This document shows, in pieces, positions 7,148 through 14,694 of a stretch of 17,148 bases of DNA. A program made the position numbers and the translations under genes. Origin of the DNA: WHSV01 sp050694055 (GTDB taxonomy: Bacteria; Actinomycetota; CADDZG01; WHSQ01). The notes under the pieces are model-generated. The model had not been told where the DNA came from and searched no databases. It saw only the letters and a program-made list of their open reading frames with translations. The stretch lies in contig JBOGWX010000055.1 of NCBI GenBank assembly GCA_050694055.1, positions 1 through 17,148 on the forward strand, in the 5' to 3' direction. The stretch's first letter is position 1. Each line of letters begins with the position of its first letter.

Positions 7148-8167
7148 CTAATCGAAGAGCCTCGTGCCGGACTCGGGGACCGCCACGCCGAGGTGCTCGA
7201 ACGCCGCCCTGGTGGCGATGCGTCCGCGTGGGGTGCGCTGCAGGAAACCCAGGCGCATCAGGTAGGGCTCGTAGACGTCCTCGATCGTGTCCGGCTCCTC
7301 CGCGATCGTCACCGCGAGGGTCGAGAGACCGACCGGGCCACCGCCGAAGGTGACCGCGAGGGCTTCGAGCAGCGCTCCGTCCACCTTGTCCAGCCCCCGG
7401 TGATCGACCTTGAAGATCTCGAGCGCGGTGACCGCGATCTCTTCGTCGATGGAACCGCCCGCCCTGACCTGGGAGTAGTCCCGCACCCTGCGCAGGAGCC
7501 GGTTGGCGATGCGCGGAGTGCCGCGCGCGCGCCGGGCGATCTCGGCCGCCCCACCGGCGTCGATGACGACACCGAGGATCGCCGCCGAGCGCCGCACGAT
7601 CTGGTCGAGGTCGTCCACGGGGTAGTAATCGAGGCGCTCGGTGAGCTCGAAACGACTGCGGAGGGGGCCGGTGATGAGTCCCGCACGGGTCGTGGCCCCC
7701 ACCAGGGTGAAGCGCGGGAGATCGAGCCGGATGGTCTGGGCGCTCGGTCCCTTGCCGATGATGAGATCGAGCTCGAAGTCCTCCATCGCCGGATATAGCA
7801 CCTCTTCGACGGGGCGCGGCAGACGGTGAATCTCGTCTATGAACAGCACGTCGGAGTCCTCGAGATTCGTCAGGATCGCGGCCAAGTCTCCGGCGCGCTC
7901 GAGGGTGGGCCCGGACGTCTGGCGCAAGTTGGCGCCCATGGCGCGCGCCACGACGTGCGCGAGCGTGGTCTTCCCCAGTCCCGGCGGCCCGCTGAGTAAC
8001 AGGTGACCCGCCGGCTCGCGACGCTCGAGGGCCGCCTGCAGCACGATGCCGAGGTGCTCCTTCATCTCGGGCTGCCCGACGAACTCGTCGATGTTGTGGG
8101 GACGCAGGGAAAGCTCGGCCTCGCGTTCGGCCGGATCGGTCGAGACGGCCAGGACCTCTTCGCTCAT
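7148..8167 (-). CDS. ruvB: Holliday junction branch migration ATPase RuvB
   Basis: Hexameric AAA+ motor that drives branch migration with RuvA. The 339-residue length is normal. Walker A GPPGLGKT is at 60-67, Walker B DEIH at 111-114, sensor-1 GATTRAG at 157-163, and the arginine-finger segment GPLRSRFE at 167-174. The C-terminal winged helix (GFLQRTPRGR) is complete. The start ATG at 8167 forms a four-base ATGA overlap with the ruvA stop, implying translational coupling. The same frame is open much further upstream through ruvA, but conservation begins at this ATG. Its AGGAGG ribosome-binding site lies inside the 33-bp tandem repeat of the ruvA end. Confidence 0.98.
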   Translation of the reverse strand: MSEEVLAVSTDPAEREAELSLRPHNIDEFVGQPEMKEHLGIVLQAALERREPAGHLLLSGPPGLGKTTLAHVVARAMGANLRQTSGPTLERAGDLAAILTNLEDSDVLFIDEIHRLPRPVEEVLYPAMEDFELDLIIGKGPSAQTIRLDLPRFTLVGATTRAGLITGPLRSRFELTERLDYYPVDDLDQIVRRSAAILGVVIDAGGAAEIARRARGTPRIANRLLRRVRDYSQVRAGGSIDEEIAVTALEIFKVDHRGLDKVDGALLEALAVTFGGGPVGLSTLAVTIAEEPDTIEDVYEPYLMRLGFLQRTPRGRIATRAAFEHLGVAVPESGTRLFD

Positions 8168-8826
8168 GACCCTCCTGCGCGCTCGTCGAGACGACCGCTT
8201 GCCCCTCCTGCGCGCTCGTCGAGACGACCGCTGGACTCTCCGGCGCGCTCGCTTGCCAGCGCCTTCAAGGCCCGCCGGACCACGTCCTCGACGCCCTCGT
8301 CGTCCTCCACGCCGGTCTCGTTGAGAGCGACCCGTACCTCGCCCGGCGAGTAACCGAGGTTCTCGAGGGCGGAGCGCGCCTTGACGATGGTATCGGGGCC
8401 GGTCCCCACTAGCTCGAGGTCCGGCAACGACATCTTCTCCTTGAGCTCGAGCACGATGCGCTGCGCGGTCTTCCTGCCGATGCCGGGGACCGAGGAGATC
8501 GCCGCGACATCGTCGGTCACCAGCGCCCGCCGGAGATCCTCCGGCGAGAAGGTGGAGCACACCGCGAGCGCTACCTTCGGCCCCACCCCGTTGGCGCCGA
8601 TGAGCAGCTCGAAGATGCGCTGTTCGGCCTCGGAGGCGAACCCGAACAGCGCCAAAGCTTCCTCGCGCACGTGCGTGTGGGTGAAAAGCTTCACCGGCCG
8701 GTCTTCGGGGGGCATGGCCCCGAGGGTGCGGGTCGAGCAGACCACCCGGTAACCGACCCCATTCACGTCCACTAAGCAGCCGTCGCTCGTGCGTCCCGCG
8801 ACCTTGCCGTGGAGAAAACCGATCAC
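8164..8826 (-). CDS. ruvA: Holliday junction DNA-binding protein RuvA with a repeat-encoded tail
   Basis: Tetramer that holds the four-way junction and recruits RuvB. Domain I is the OB-fold (MIGFLHGKVAG, about 1-65). Domain II carries two helix-hairpin-helix motifs (ANGVGPKVAL, about 78-87, and SVPGIGRKTA, about 113-122). Domain III, which contacts RuvB, is about 145-190. The 220 residues exceed the usual roughly 190-205 because a tail follows domain III. That tail is ERAGESSGRLD, then ERAGGASGRLD, then ERAGGS, encoded by a 33-bp tandem repeat. The start GTG at 8826 overlaps the ruvC stop (GTGA), and the gene end overlaps ruvB (ATGA). The tail is polar and probably unstructured, and I infer no enzymatic role for it. 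Confidence 0.97.
   Translation of the reverse strand: MIGFLHGKVAGRTSDGCLVDVNGVGYRVVCSTRTLGAMPPEDRPVKLFTHTHVREEALALFGFASEAEQRIFELLIGANGVGPKVALAVCSTFSPEDLRRALVTDDVAAISSVPGIGRKTAQRIVLELKEKMSLPDLELVGTGPDTIVKARSALENLGYSPGEVRVALNETGVEDDEGVEDVVRRALKALASERAGESSGRLDERAGGASGRLDERAGGS
8170..8251. repeat. 33-bp tandem repeat, about 2.5 copies, at the ruvA/ruvB junction
   Basis: Bases 8170-8199 and 8203-8232 are identical over 30 positions with a period of 33. A partial third unit (8236-8251) matches 14 of 16 bases. The period is a multiple of three, so RuvA stays in frame and gains an 11-residue unit each time. Each full unit carries, on the minus strand, AGGAGG. The copy nearest ruvB acts as its ribosome-binding site, three bases before ATG. 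This looks like a recent slippage duplication. Confidence 0.9.
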
Positions 8827-9323
8827 GGCGCGGCCCGCCCGACGGCGGCCCGCAGGCCGCTGCGGTTCAGGTGGCAGATCGCAAGGGCGCAGGCGTCGGC
8901 CGCGTCCGGGGGCCTGGGGGGCTCGGCCAGGCCGAGCACGGCGGCGACCATCACCTGGACCTGCGCCTTGCTCGCTCCCCCGAAGCCGACCACGGACTGC
9001 TTGACCTCGTTCGGCGTGTAGTCGCTGACCGCCAGCCCCGCCTCCGCCGCCGTGGCGAGCGCCACTCCGGAGGCCTGACCCACCGCCATGGCCGTCTTCG
9101 CGTTGGAGGTGAAGAACAGCCGTTCGACGGCGACCTCCTCGGGGCGGTGCCGGCGCATGATCTCGCCCAGCGCGTCCCTCAGCGCCATGAGCCGGCGTGC
9201 CTGCGTCTCGCCCGCGGAGGTCCGGATGACTCCGAAGGCCAGCGCCCTCGGCTTGCTTCCGGCGCGCTCGACCACGCCGTAGCCCATGGTGGCCACGCCG
9301 GGATCTATGCCGAGAACTCGCAC
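8823..9323 (-). CDS. ruvC: Holliday junction endonuclease RuvC
   Basis: Resolves Holliday junctions by paired nicks. With GTG at 9323 the protein has 166 residues, the family size. The four acidic metal ligands are present: D7 (GIDPG), E67 (AVERLFF), D140 and D143 (DAADACALAICH). The ribosome-binding site GGGAGG precedes the start. The frame is open upstream to 9683, but that part is antisense to the antiporter and not conserved. First gene of the ruvCAB run. A LexA box lies 35 bases upstream, so SOS induction is likely. Confidence 0.97.
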   Translation of the reverse strand: MRVLGIDPGVATMGYGVVERAGSKPRALAFGVIRTSAGETQARRLMALRDALGEIMRRHRPEEVAVERLFFTSNAKTAMAVGQASGVALATAAEAGLAVSDYTPNEVKQSVVGFGGASKAQVQVMVAAVLGLAEPPRPPDAADACALAICHLNRSGLRAAVGRAAP

Positions 9324-9357
9324 CCTCGCCTCCCTGGATCCTGGTCGGTGTGCCTTA

Positions 9358-9373
9358 TCGAACGCTTGTTCGC
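9358..9373 (-). promoter_or_regulatory. LexA (SOS) operator of ruvCAB
   Basis: The sequence TCGAACGCTTGTTCGC contains CGAAC-N4-GTTCG, a perfect inverted repeat. It matches the Gram-positive LexA consensus CGAACnnnnGTTCG and all but the last base of the extended mycobacterial form TCGAAC-N4-GTTCGA. It lies in the 95-base gap before ruvC, 35 bases from the start codon. A TAACCT on the minus strand at 9382-9377 could be the -10 box, which would put the transcription start inside the operator. LexA control of ruvCAB is established in several bacteria. Binding here is inferred. Confidence 0.85.
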
Positions 9374-9418
9374 CACAGGTTAGCCTGCCCGGGCGACACG
9401 AACGCGTCTTTCCGGCAG

Positions 9419-10618
9419 TCACGCGGGCGTCTCCTCGGTGGGCCGGCGCGACCTGAAAGCCCGCTCCGGAATCGCCCGAGCCAGCCACCTCGAGCGCGAC
9501 GCGAGCACCGGGGCCCCGAGAGCCAGAATCAGCACGTAGAGCGCGACGAAGGGCCTGATCCGGTCGTCCAGACCCGCGGCCGCCGCGAAGGACGCCAGGA
9601 TGAGCGAGAACTCCCCTCGTCCCAGAATGGTGAAACCGATGTTGCTGGCCTGCCTGCGTCCGAACCCATTGATCTTCGAGCACAGCACTCCGGCAGCGAC
9701 GTTGAGGATCACCGTCAGGACCACCGCGATTGCGACCGGAACCGCGACGGGCCCCAGACTGCCGGGATCGATGCTCAGCCCGAACACGAAAAAGAACACG
9801 GCCGCGAACGCGTCTCTCAGAGGGAGCACCAGACGTTCGATGAGGGGGGCCTGTTTGGTCTCGGCCAGGATGAGGCCCACCATGAAGGCTCCGATCGCCT
9901 CGGAGACACCGATTTCCTCGGCGAGGCCTGCCACGACGATGGCCAGCCCGACGAACACGACGGTGAGCAGTTCCTCGTCGTCCTCACTCCCCAACAACCG
10001 GCCGACGAAGCGCGCTCCGTAGCGCGCAATGCTGAAGAGCACTACCAGGAAGAGGAAGGCCCGGCCGATCAGCACGAGCGATTCCCCCGCCCCCGAAGCC
10101 TCGCCGAGCACGGGCTGGAGAATCGCGAGATAGAGCGCCAGAAAGAGGTCCTCGACCACGATGATGCCGAGGATGAGCCGGGTCTCGGGATTGGCCAAGC
10201 GCTCGAGGTCGATCAGAACCTTTGTCACGATCGCCGACGATGAGATTCCCACCGCTCCCGCGATGACGAATGCCTCGAGCGTGCCCCACCCGAGCGCGAG
10301 ACCGAAGACGAGCCCTCCTCCGACGTTGAGCACCAGATAGACGGCGCCCGCGCCTATGAGGCGAGATCCACCTCCGACCAGATCGCCGAGCGAAAACTCG
10401 AGGCCGAGGTGAAACAGCAGCATGATGAGCCCGACTCTGGCGAACAACTCGAGGTCCGCCGGGTTCTGTACCAGGACGATGCCCGGCGTGTTCGGTCCGA
10501 AGAGAATGCCGGCGGCCATGAAAAAGGGGATGGTGGGAAGCCCCACGCGGCTCCCGAGCCGCGCCAGCAACCCGGCGGCGAGAAACGCTCCACCCAGGGC
10601 GACGAGAGCATTTCCCAC
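9419..10618 (-). CDS. khtU: CPA2 cation/proton antiporter, KhtU-like
   Basis: Integral membrane protein expected to exchange K+ (or Na+) for protons. The 399 residues hold about 11-12 hydrophobic helices and no C-terminal nucleotide-binding domain, unlike KefB/KefC. Family segments visible: LIMLLFHLGLEFS (64-76), GISSSAIVTKVL (124-135), VVEDLFLALYL (about 154-164) and LGRGEFSLIL (342-351). The short cytoplasmic tail means regulation must come from a separate subunit, which is the gene just upstream. The start GTG at 10618 lies three bases after the khtT stop, so the two are coupled. Exact ion specificity cannot be read from sequence. Confidence 0.9.
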   Translation of the reverse strand: MGNALVALGGAFLAAGLLARLGSRVGLPTIPFFMAAGILFGPNTPGIVLVQNPADLELFARVGLIMLLFHLGLEFSLGDLVGGGSRLIGAGAVYLVLNVGGGLVFGLALGWGTLEAFVIAGAVGISSSAIVTKVLIDLERLANPETRLILGIIVVEDLFLALYLAILQPVLGEASGAGESLVLIGRAFLFLVVLFSIARYGARFVGRLLGSEDDEELLTVVFVGLAIVVAGLAEEIGVSEAIGAFMVGLILAETKQAPLIERLVLPLRDAFAAVFFFVFGLSIDPGSLGPVAVPVAIAVVLTVILNVAAGVLCSKINGFGRRQASNIGFTILGRGEFSLILASFAAAAGLDDRIRPFVALYVLILALGAPVLASRSRWLARAIPERAFRSRRPTEETPA

Positions 10619-10621
10619 TCC

Positions 10622-11101
10622 TCAGCCCAACATGAAGCCGAGGAAACCGTTGAAGTGCCGCTGCGGACCGACCACTACCAGTCGGTCGCCGGAGCGCAGC
10701 ACCTCGTTGGGGTCTGGGGCCTTGATCGTCGCTCCCGTGCGAATGATCGATATGACGCTCATTCCGGTGCGCTTGCGCACCTCCAGCTCGGCCAGGGACT
10801 TGCCCGTCGCCGGACTCTCGTCGGTCAGGGTGATCCAGTCGACGACGAACTCGCCGATGAGCGCCTCGATTTCCTCGACCACCGCGGGCTTGAAGTACGC
10901 GCCGCTAAGCACGGCCCCCAGGCGGCGCGCCTGATCGTCCGTGAGCTTCATCACCGTCCTGGGATCCTCGTCGTCGCGCTCGAAGATGTAGAGATCCCGG
11001 CGACCGGAATGGTGGATGACCACGTCGATGCGGTCTCCTTTGGCCACCGTGATTTCGAACTTGCGCCCGATCCCGGGCAACTCCTCTTCGTGGACCGACA
11101 C
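10622..11101 (-). CDS. khtT: KhtT-like regulatory subunit of the antiporter (RCK_C/TrkA_C domain)
   Basis: Soluble 159-residue protein. The N-terminal part reads ELPGIGRKFEI (7-17), then a beta domain with VVIHHSGRRDLYIFE. A helical linker follows (DDQARRLGAVLSGAYF), then an RCK_C domain (about 76-155) ending in LRSGDRLVVVGP. This order matches Bacillus KhtT, the gating subunit of the KhtTU K+/H+ antiporter. There the RCK_C domain binds c-di-AMP. The start GTG at 11101 has AGGGGGAT just upstream. Placed 40 bases after the cyclase gene and three before khtU, so probably one transcript. Whether it binds c-di-AMP cannot be judged from these residues alone. Confidence 0.87.
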   Translation of the reverse strand: MSVHEEELPGIGRKFEITVAKGDRIDVVIHHSGRRDLYIFERDDEDPRTVMKLTDDQARRLGAVLSGAYFKPAVVEEIEALIGEFVVDWITLTDESPATGKSLAELEVRKRTGMSVISIIRTGATIKAPDPNEVLRSGDRLVVVGPQRHFNGFLGFMLG

Positions 11102-11141
11102 CGCGGATCCCCCTTACCTCGTAGCCGAACTGCTAGCCGTC

Positions 11142-12332
11142 TTAGATGATGGTCACCGGCAGGCTGCCTGCGTCACGACGCGCCTTCTCGCTGGAGCTGG
11201 GCATCTCTGCGATGGTCCGGTAGACGACGCCGTCCGGGTCGATGCCGAGCGCCCGCGCATCCTCTTGGCTCAAGTGCTCGAGCAACGATTTCGAGGCCAG
11301 CACCTGCCCGTCGCACGCCGACTCCTGGATGCGCGCCGCTTCGTTGACCCGGTCTCCCAGCGCCGTGACCTCGAGGCGACCGCCGGTGATGAGCTGCCCC
11401 ATGTAGAGCTGTCCGCCCCAGTGAACGCCGACGTTGACTTTGACGTCATCCCGATCGAGCGCTTCCGAATCGTCACCCATGCGCTTGACCACGTCGCGCG
11501 TCACGACCGTGATCTCCCTGGCTGCTTCGATCGCATTCCGCACCGCGGCCGAGCGGGAACCGAGGTCGCCGGCGAGGAAGAACGCCGTGGCCCCGTCGCC
11601 CGCATGCTTCCCGATCACTCCACCGAATCTCCCGATCACCTCGTCGATGGCAGTGATCAGGCCTTGCAGCAGCCCGAAATAGGACGCGCTGGGCAGGCGC
11701 TTCGAAACCAGTCCGGATTCTTGGAGATCGGCAAACAGGATCGCCGCGGGGCGGCGTCCCGGTTCGACCAGACGAGCCATCCTCTCGAACATCTCGGGGT
11801 CGCCGCGCGATACGAGCGAGAGGATCGAGGTCGGAAGCGCCGGGCCGTAGAGGACCAAGCGCCCGATGTGCTCGCCGTCGCGCGCGTGGAGGCGAGTGAC
11901 CAGGACGTTGACCGGCAGCGCGGGAAGATCGCCCTGGATGAACTGGATCTGGGTGGCCCAGCTCGTGGGAGGAGGCTTCTCCTCGATCCGATCGACGATG
12001 TCGTCCAGCGTGCCACCGGCGAGGCGCTTGAGCTCCTCCTTGCCGCCCGGGGTGTCGTGCAACACCATCGGTAGCTCGACTTCGAGCAACGAGGCTGCGC
12101 TTTCCGCCGAGATGAGGCTCTGGAACGTCCCCCTCCGAATGTGCTCGAGGAGGTGTTCCCCGTAGCCCAGCTCGGCGGGGTCGCTGACGCCGGCGAGCTC
12201 GAGGATCTCGCTCGACACCCACACGAGCCGCCACTGTGCGTCGTAGAGCTCTGCCGCCCAGCCGGTCTCCTCGAGGTGGCGGGCCACCTCCTGTAGTTCC
12301 GGGTGATCAGGAAGCGACGGAGGCGAGGACAT
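11142..12332 (-). CDS. Class III adenylate cyclase with N-terminal PAS-like domain
   Basis: Predicted to make cAMP from ATP. With ATG at 12332 the protein has 396 residues. Residues 10-90 look PAS-like (LYDAQWRLVWVSSEILEL). The cyclase domain is about 190-355. Both metal aspartates (FADLQ, D202; GKHAGDG, D246), the adenine-selecting K242 and D327 (LGDRVNEAAR), and the transition-state N330 and R334 are present. All catalytic residues therefore fit an active adenylate rather than guanylate cyclase. No membrane segment, so cytoplasmic. The start lies inside the yebC end (26-base overlap) without a clear ribosome-binding site, implying coupled translation. The frame continues upstream through yebC, but that stretch is not protein-like. 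Confidence 0.9.
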   Translation of the reverse strand: MSSPPSLPDHPELQEVARHLEETGWAAELYDAQWRLVWVSSEILELAGVSDPAELGYGEHLLEHIRRGTFQSLISAESAASLLEVELPMVLHDTPGGKEELKRLAGGTLDDIVDRIEEKPPPTSWATQIQFIQGDLPALPVNVLVTRLHARDGEHIGRLVLYGPALPTSILSLVSRGDPEMFERMARLVEPGRRPAAILFADLQESGLVSKRLPSASYFGLLQGLITAIDEVIGRFGGVIGKHAGDGATAFFLAGDLGSRSAAVRNAIEAAREITVVTRDVVKRMGDDSEALDRDDVKVNVGVHWGGQLYMGQLITGGRLEVTALGDRVNEAARIQESACDGQVLASKSLLEHLSQEDARALGIDPDGVVYRTIAEMPSSSEKARRDAGSLPVTII

Positions 12333-13056
12333 CGTCGGAGATATCGAAGTTGGCGTACACGTCCTGCACGTCGTCGAGCTCTTCCAACGCATCTATCAGG
12401 TTGAGGATCTTCTTGGCGTCGCCGCCCTCGACCGGCACGGTGCTCTTCGGCATCTGCGTGAGGTCCGCGTTCTCGACCGCGATACCGGCCCCCACGAGCG
12501 CTTCGGTCACGGCCTTGAACGCCTCGGGCGGGGTGACGACCTCGATGAGCTCGTCTCCGCCGTTGATGTCCTCGGCCCCCGCATCCGCGGCAACCATGAA
12601 AACCTCGTCCTCGGAGGCACCCGCGGCGTTAACCGTCACCACGCCCTTACCTTCGAACATGAACGCGACCGAGCCCGGCTCGGCCATCTTTCCGCCGTGC
12701 TTGTTGAAGATGCTGCGTACGTCCTGGGCAGAGCGATTCTTGTTAGAGGTCAGACACTGCACGAGGATCGCGACGCCGCCGGGCCCGTAGCCCTCGTAGC
12801 CGGCCTCTTCGTAGGACTCGCCCTCGAGCTCGCCGGTGCCGCGTTTGATTGCGCGTGTGATGTTGTCGTTCGGCACCGATCCGGCCTTCGCCTTGGCCAC
12901 CGCGGTCGCAAGTGTCGGGTTCGCCTCGACGTTCCCGCCACCCTCGCGCGCGCCGACCTCGACGAAGCGCAGCAACTTGCCCCACTGCTTGGCGCGCTGC
13001 GCGTCGGCCGCGCCCTTCTTGCGCTTGATGGTGCTCCACTTAGAGTGACCGGACAC
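12307..13056 (-). CDS. yebC: YebC/PmpR-family protein (TACO1-like)
   Basis: The 249 residues begin MSGHSKWSTIKRKKGAADA, the hallmark of the family, and contain GYGPGGVAILV and the terminal LEELDDVQDVYAN. Members act in the cytoplasm as ribosome-associated factors that relieve stalling at proline stretches, and some were described as DNA-binding regulators. The start is GTG at 13056, directly abutting the pdxT stop (TAAGTG). In many bacteria yebC is followed immediately by ruvC. Here a cyclase and two antiporter genes intervene. Confidence 0.96.
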   Translation of the reverse strand: MSGHSKWSTIKRKKGAADAQRAKQWGKLLRFVEVGAREGGGNVEANPTLATAVAKAKAGSVPNDNITRAIKRGTGELEGESYEEAGYEGYGPGGVAILVQCLTSNKNRSAQDVRSIFNKHGGKMAEPGSVAFMFEGKGVVTVNAAGASEDEVFMVAADAGAEDINGGDELIEVVTPPEAFKAVTEALVGAGIAVENADLTQMPKSTVPVEGGDAKKILNLIDALEELDDVQDVYANFDISDDVLASVAS

Positions 13057-13632
13057 TTAGCCGGCTCCGATCGTCTCGACGAATATCTCGTGCAGTCTCG
13101 CATCCCCGGTCATCTCGGGGTGGAAGCTCGACGCCATGAGGTGACCCTGGCGGACCAGGACGGGAACCTCGTCGCAGGTCGCGAGGACCTCGACACCCTC
13201 TCCAACTCGCTCGACCACGGGGGCCCTGATGAACACCGCGGTGAAAGAGCCATCGAGTCCCTTCACCTCGAGCTCTGCCTCGAACGAGTCGACCTGGCGC
13301 CCGTAGGCGTTGCGCCTCACCCCAACATCCATCACGCCGAGACGGTGCGGAGCATCCTGGCCCCCGACGATCTCGTTCGCCATGAGGATCAACCCGGCGC
13401 ACGTGCCGAAGAGAGGCATGCCGTCGTTCGCCCGCTCCTTCACCGGCTCGAGCAACTCGAAGCGGTCGAGGAGCTTGCCGATCGTCGTCGACTCACCTCC
13501 CGGGATAACCAGCGCGTCGACTCCCGAGAGCTGCGCGGGCGTCTTCACCTCGACCGGCGTGGCGCCGGCCGACTCGAGTGCGCGGAAGTGTTCGCGCGCG
13601 TCACCCTGCAGGGCGAGCACCCCTATCTTCAA
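13057..13632 (-). CDS. pdxT: Pyridoxal 5'-phosphate synthase glutaminase subunit PdxT
   Basis: Class I glutamine amidotransferase that hands ammonia to PdxS in the ribose-5-phosphate-dependent PLP pathway. The 191 residues start MKIGVLALQGD, with PGGESTT at 44-50, nucleophile C78 in FGTCAG, and H171-E173 in SFHPEM. The triad is complete. The start is TTG at 13632, nine bases after the pdxS stop. No better start fits the conserved N-terminus, so TTG plus the short spacing suggests coupling to pdxS. The mycobacterial tesB gene between pdxS and pdxT is absent. Confidence 0.96.
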   Translation of the reverse strand: MKIGVLALQGDAREHFRALESAGATPVEVKTPAQLSGVDALVIPGGESTTIGKLLDRFELLEPVKERANDGMPLFGTCAGLILMANEIVGGQDAPHRLGVMDVGVRRNAYGRQVDSFEAELEVKGLDGSFTAVFIRAPVVERVGEGVEVLATCDEVPVLVRQGHLMASSFHPEMTGDARLHEIFVETIGAG

Positions 13633-13641
13633 GGCGACCGG

Positions 13642-14538
13642 CTACCAGCCGCGGCGGGCAAGCCGCTCGGATTCGGGCAGGTCTGAGACGTTGATGCCGA
13701 CCATGGCCTCGCCGAGTCCCTGTGACACCTTGGCGACGATGCCGGGGTCGGCGAAGTGGGTGGTCGCATCGACGATGGCGCGCGCCCGGGTCGCGGGGTC
13801 GCCCGACTTGAAGATGCCGGAACCCACGAACACGCCCTCCGCGCCGAGCTGCATCATCAACGCCGCATCCGCGGGCGTAGCGATTCCTCCGGCCGTGAAC
13901 AGCACGACCGGGAGCTTGCCGGTCTGAGCGATCTCGCGCACGAGCTCGAGGGGAGCGCTGAGCTCCTTGGCCGCGCTCATCAACTCTCCCGAATCCATCG
14001 TCGTGAGCCGCCTCATCCCGCTGCTGATCGAGCGCATGTGACGGACCGCCTCGACGACGTTGCCGGTGCCGGCCTCGCCCTTGCTGCGGATCATGGCAGC
14101 GCCCTCGCCGATGCGCCGAAGCGCCTCGCCGAGATTCGTTGCGCCGCAAACAAAGGGCACGGTGAAGTCCCACTTGTCTACGTGGTTGGCCTCGTCGGCG
14201 GGCGTGAGCACCTCGGACTCGTCGATGTAATCGACCCCGATGCTCTGCAGCACCTGAGCCTCGACGAAGTGCCCGATGCGGCACTTGGCCATGACCGGGA
14301 TCGAGACCGACTCCATGATTTCGTGGACCCTGGCCACGTCCGCCATGCGGACGACGCCGCCCTCGGCCCGGATGTCGGCGGGCACGCGCTCGAGTGCCAT
14401 GACGGCGACCGCACCCGCGTCTTCTGCGATCCTGGCCTGCTCTGCGGTCGTGACGTCCATGATCACGCCACCTTTGAGCATCTCGGCCAAGCCGCGCTTG
14501 ACCCGGAGCCCTCCGGTTTCTCTCGCTGTATCGGCCAT
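13642..14538 (-). CDS. pdxS: Pyridoxal 5'-phosphate synthase lyase subunit PdxS
   Basis: Dodecameric (beta/alpha)8 enzyme that makes PLP from ribose 5-phosphate, glyceraldehyde 3-phosphate and ammonia. With ATG at 14538 the protein has 298 residues. D28 (IMDVT), K85 (VMAKCRIGHF) and K153 (RSKGEAGTGN) are the lysine-relay and catalytic residues. The phosphate-binding AGGIATPADAALMMQLG and GSGIF are present. AGAGG-like GAGAGGAAC stands before the start. The frame stays open to 14817, but that extension runs through the palindromic repeat and is not part of the protein. First gene of the long minus-strand run. Confidence 0.97.
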   Translation of the reverse strand: MADTARETGGLRVKRGLAEMLKGGVIMDVTTAEQARIAEDAGAVAVMALERVPADIRAEGGVVRMADVARVHEIMESVSIPVMAKCRIGHFVEAQVLQSIGVDYIDESEVLTPADEANHVDKWDFTVPFVCGATNLGEALRRIGEGAAMIRSKGEAGTGNVVEAVRHMRSISSGMRRLTTMDSGELMSAAKELSAPLELVREIAQTGKLPVVLFTAGGIATPADAALMMQLGAEGVFVGSGIFKSGDPATRARAIVDATTHFADPGIVAKVSQGLGEAMVGINVSDLPESERLARRGW

Positions 14539-14669
14539 CGTAGGTTCCTCTCTCGACTGAGATCCGGTTCTGGGGGCCACCCGCACGAAGCACCTGGGTT
14601 CGCTCATGATGCCGAGGAAGTGGCCGCCGACAGGGTCGTTGACGAACCTCGAGTTTATCAGGGGGGCCT
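14539..14669 (-). promoter_or_regulatory. Leader region of pdxS
   Basis: This 131-base region between pdxS and the repeat must hold the pdxS promoter. TAAACT on the minus strand (14657-14652) is a candidate -10 box with a leader of roughly 100 bases, but no good -35 is visible. GGCCAC at 14575-14580 could pair with GTGGCC at 14620-14625. I recognise no riboswitch or PdxR-type operator. Confidence 0.3.
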
Positions 14670-14694
14670 GGGCGGGCCACTTAGTGGTCCGCCC
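14670..14694. repeat. Hairpin made by two facing copies of the element end
   Basis: GGGCGGGCCAC (14670-14680), TTA, then GTGGTCCGCCC (14684-14694) forms an 11-base stem with one G-T mismatch. The right arm is the left end of the 163-bp palindromic element. The left arm equals that element's right end (14836-14846), so this may be the relic of a second copy joined head to tail. Confidence 0.75.

Noticed and set aside
8170..8251. CRISPR-like direct repeats
   Set aside because: Only about 2.5 adjacent units with no spacers, inside ruvA coding sequence.
8168..8560. N-terminal extension of RuvB through ruvA
   Set aside because: The translated extension is a frame-shadow of ruvA, and the ATGA overlap marks the true start.
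9324..9683. N-terminal extension of RuvC
   Set aside because: Antisense to the antiporter end. RuvC homology starts with VRVLGIDPG at the GTG at 9323, with GGGAGG upstream.
11016..12074. 352-codon plus-strand open frame
   Set aside because: Antisense to the cyclase, whose catalytic residues are complete.
13601..14680. 359-codon minus-strand frame overlapping pdxS
   Set aside because: Out-of-frame shadow of pdxS, extremely Arg/Gly-rich.
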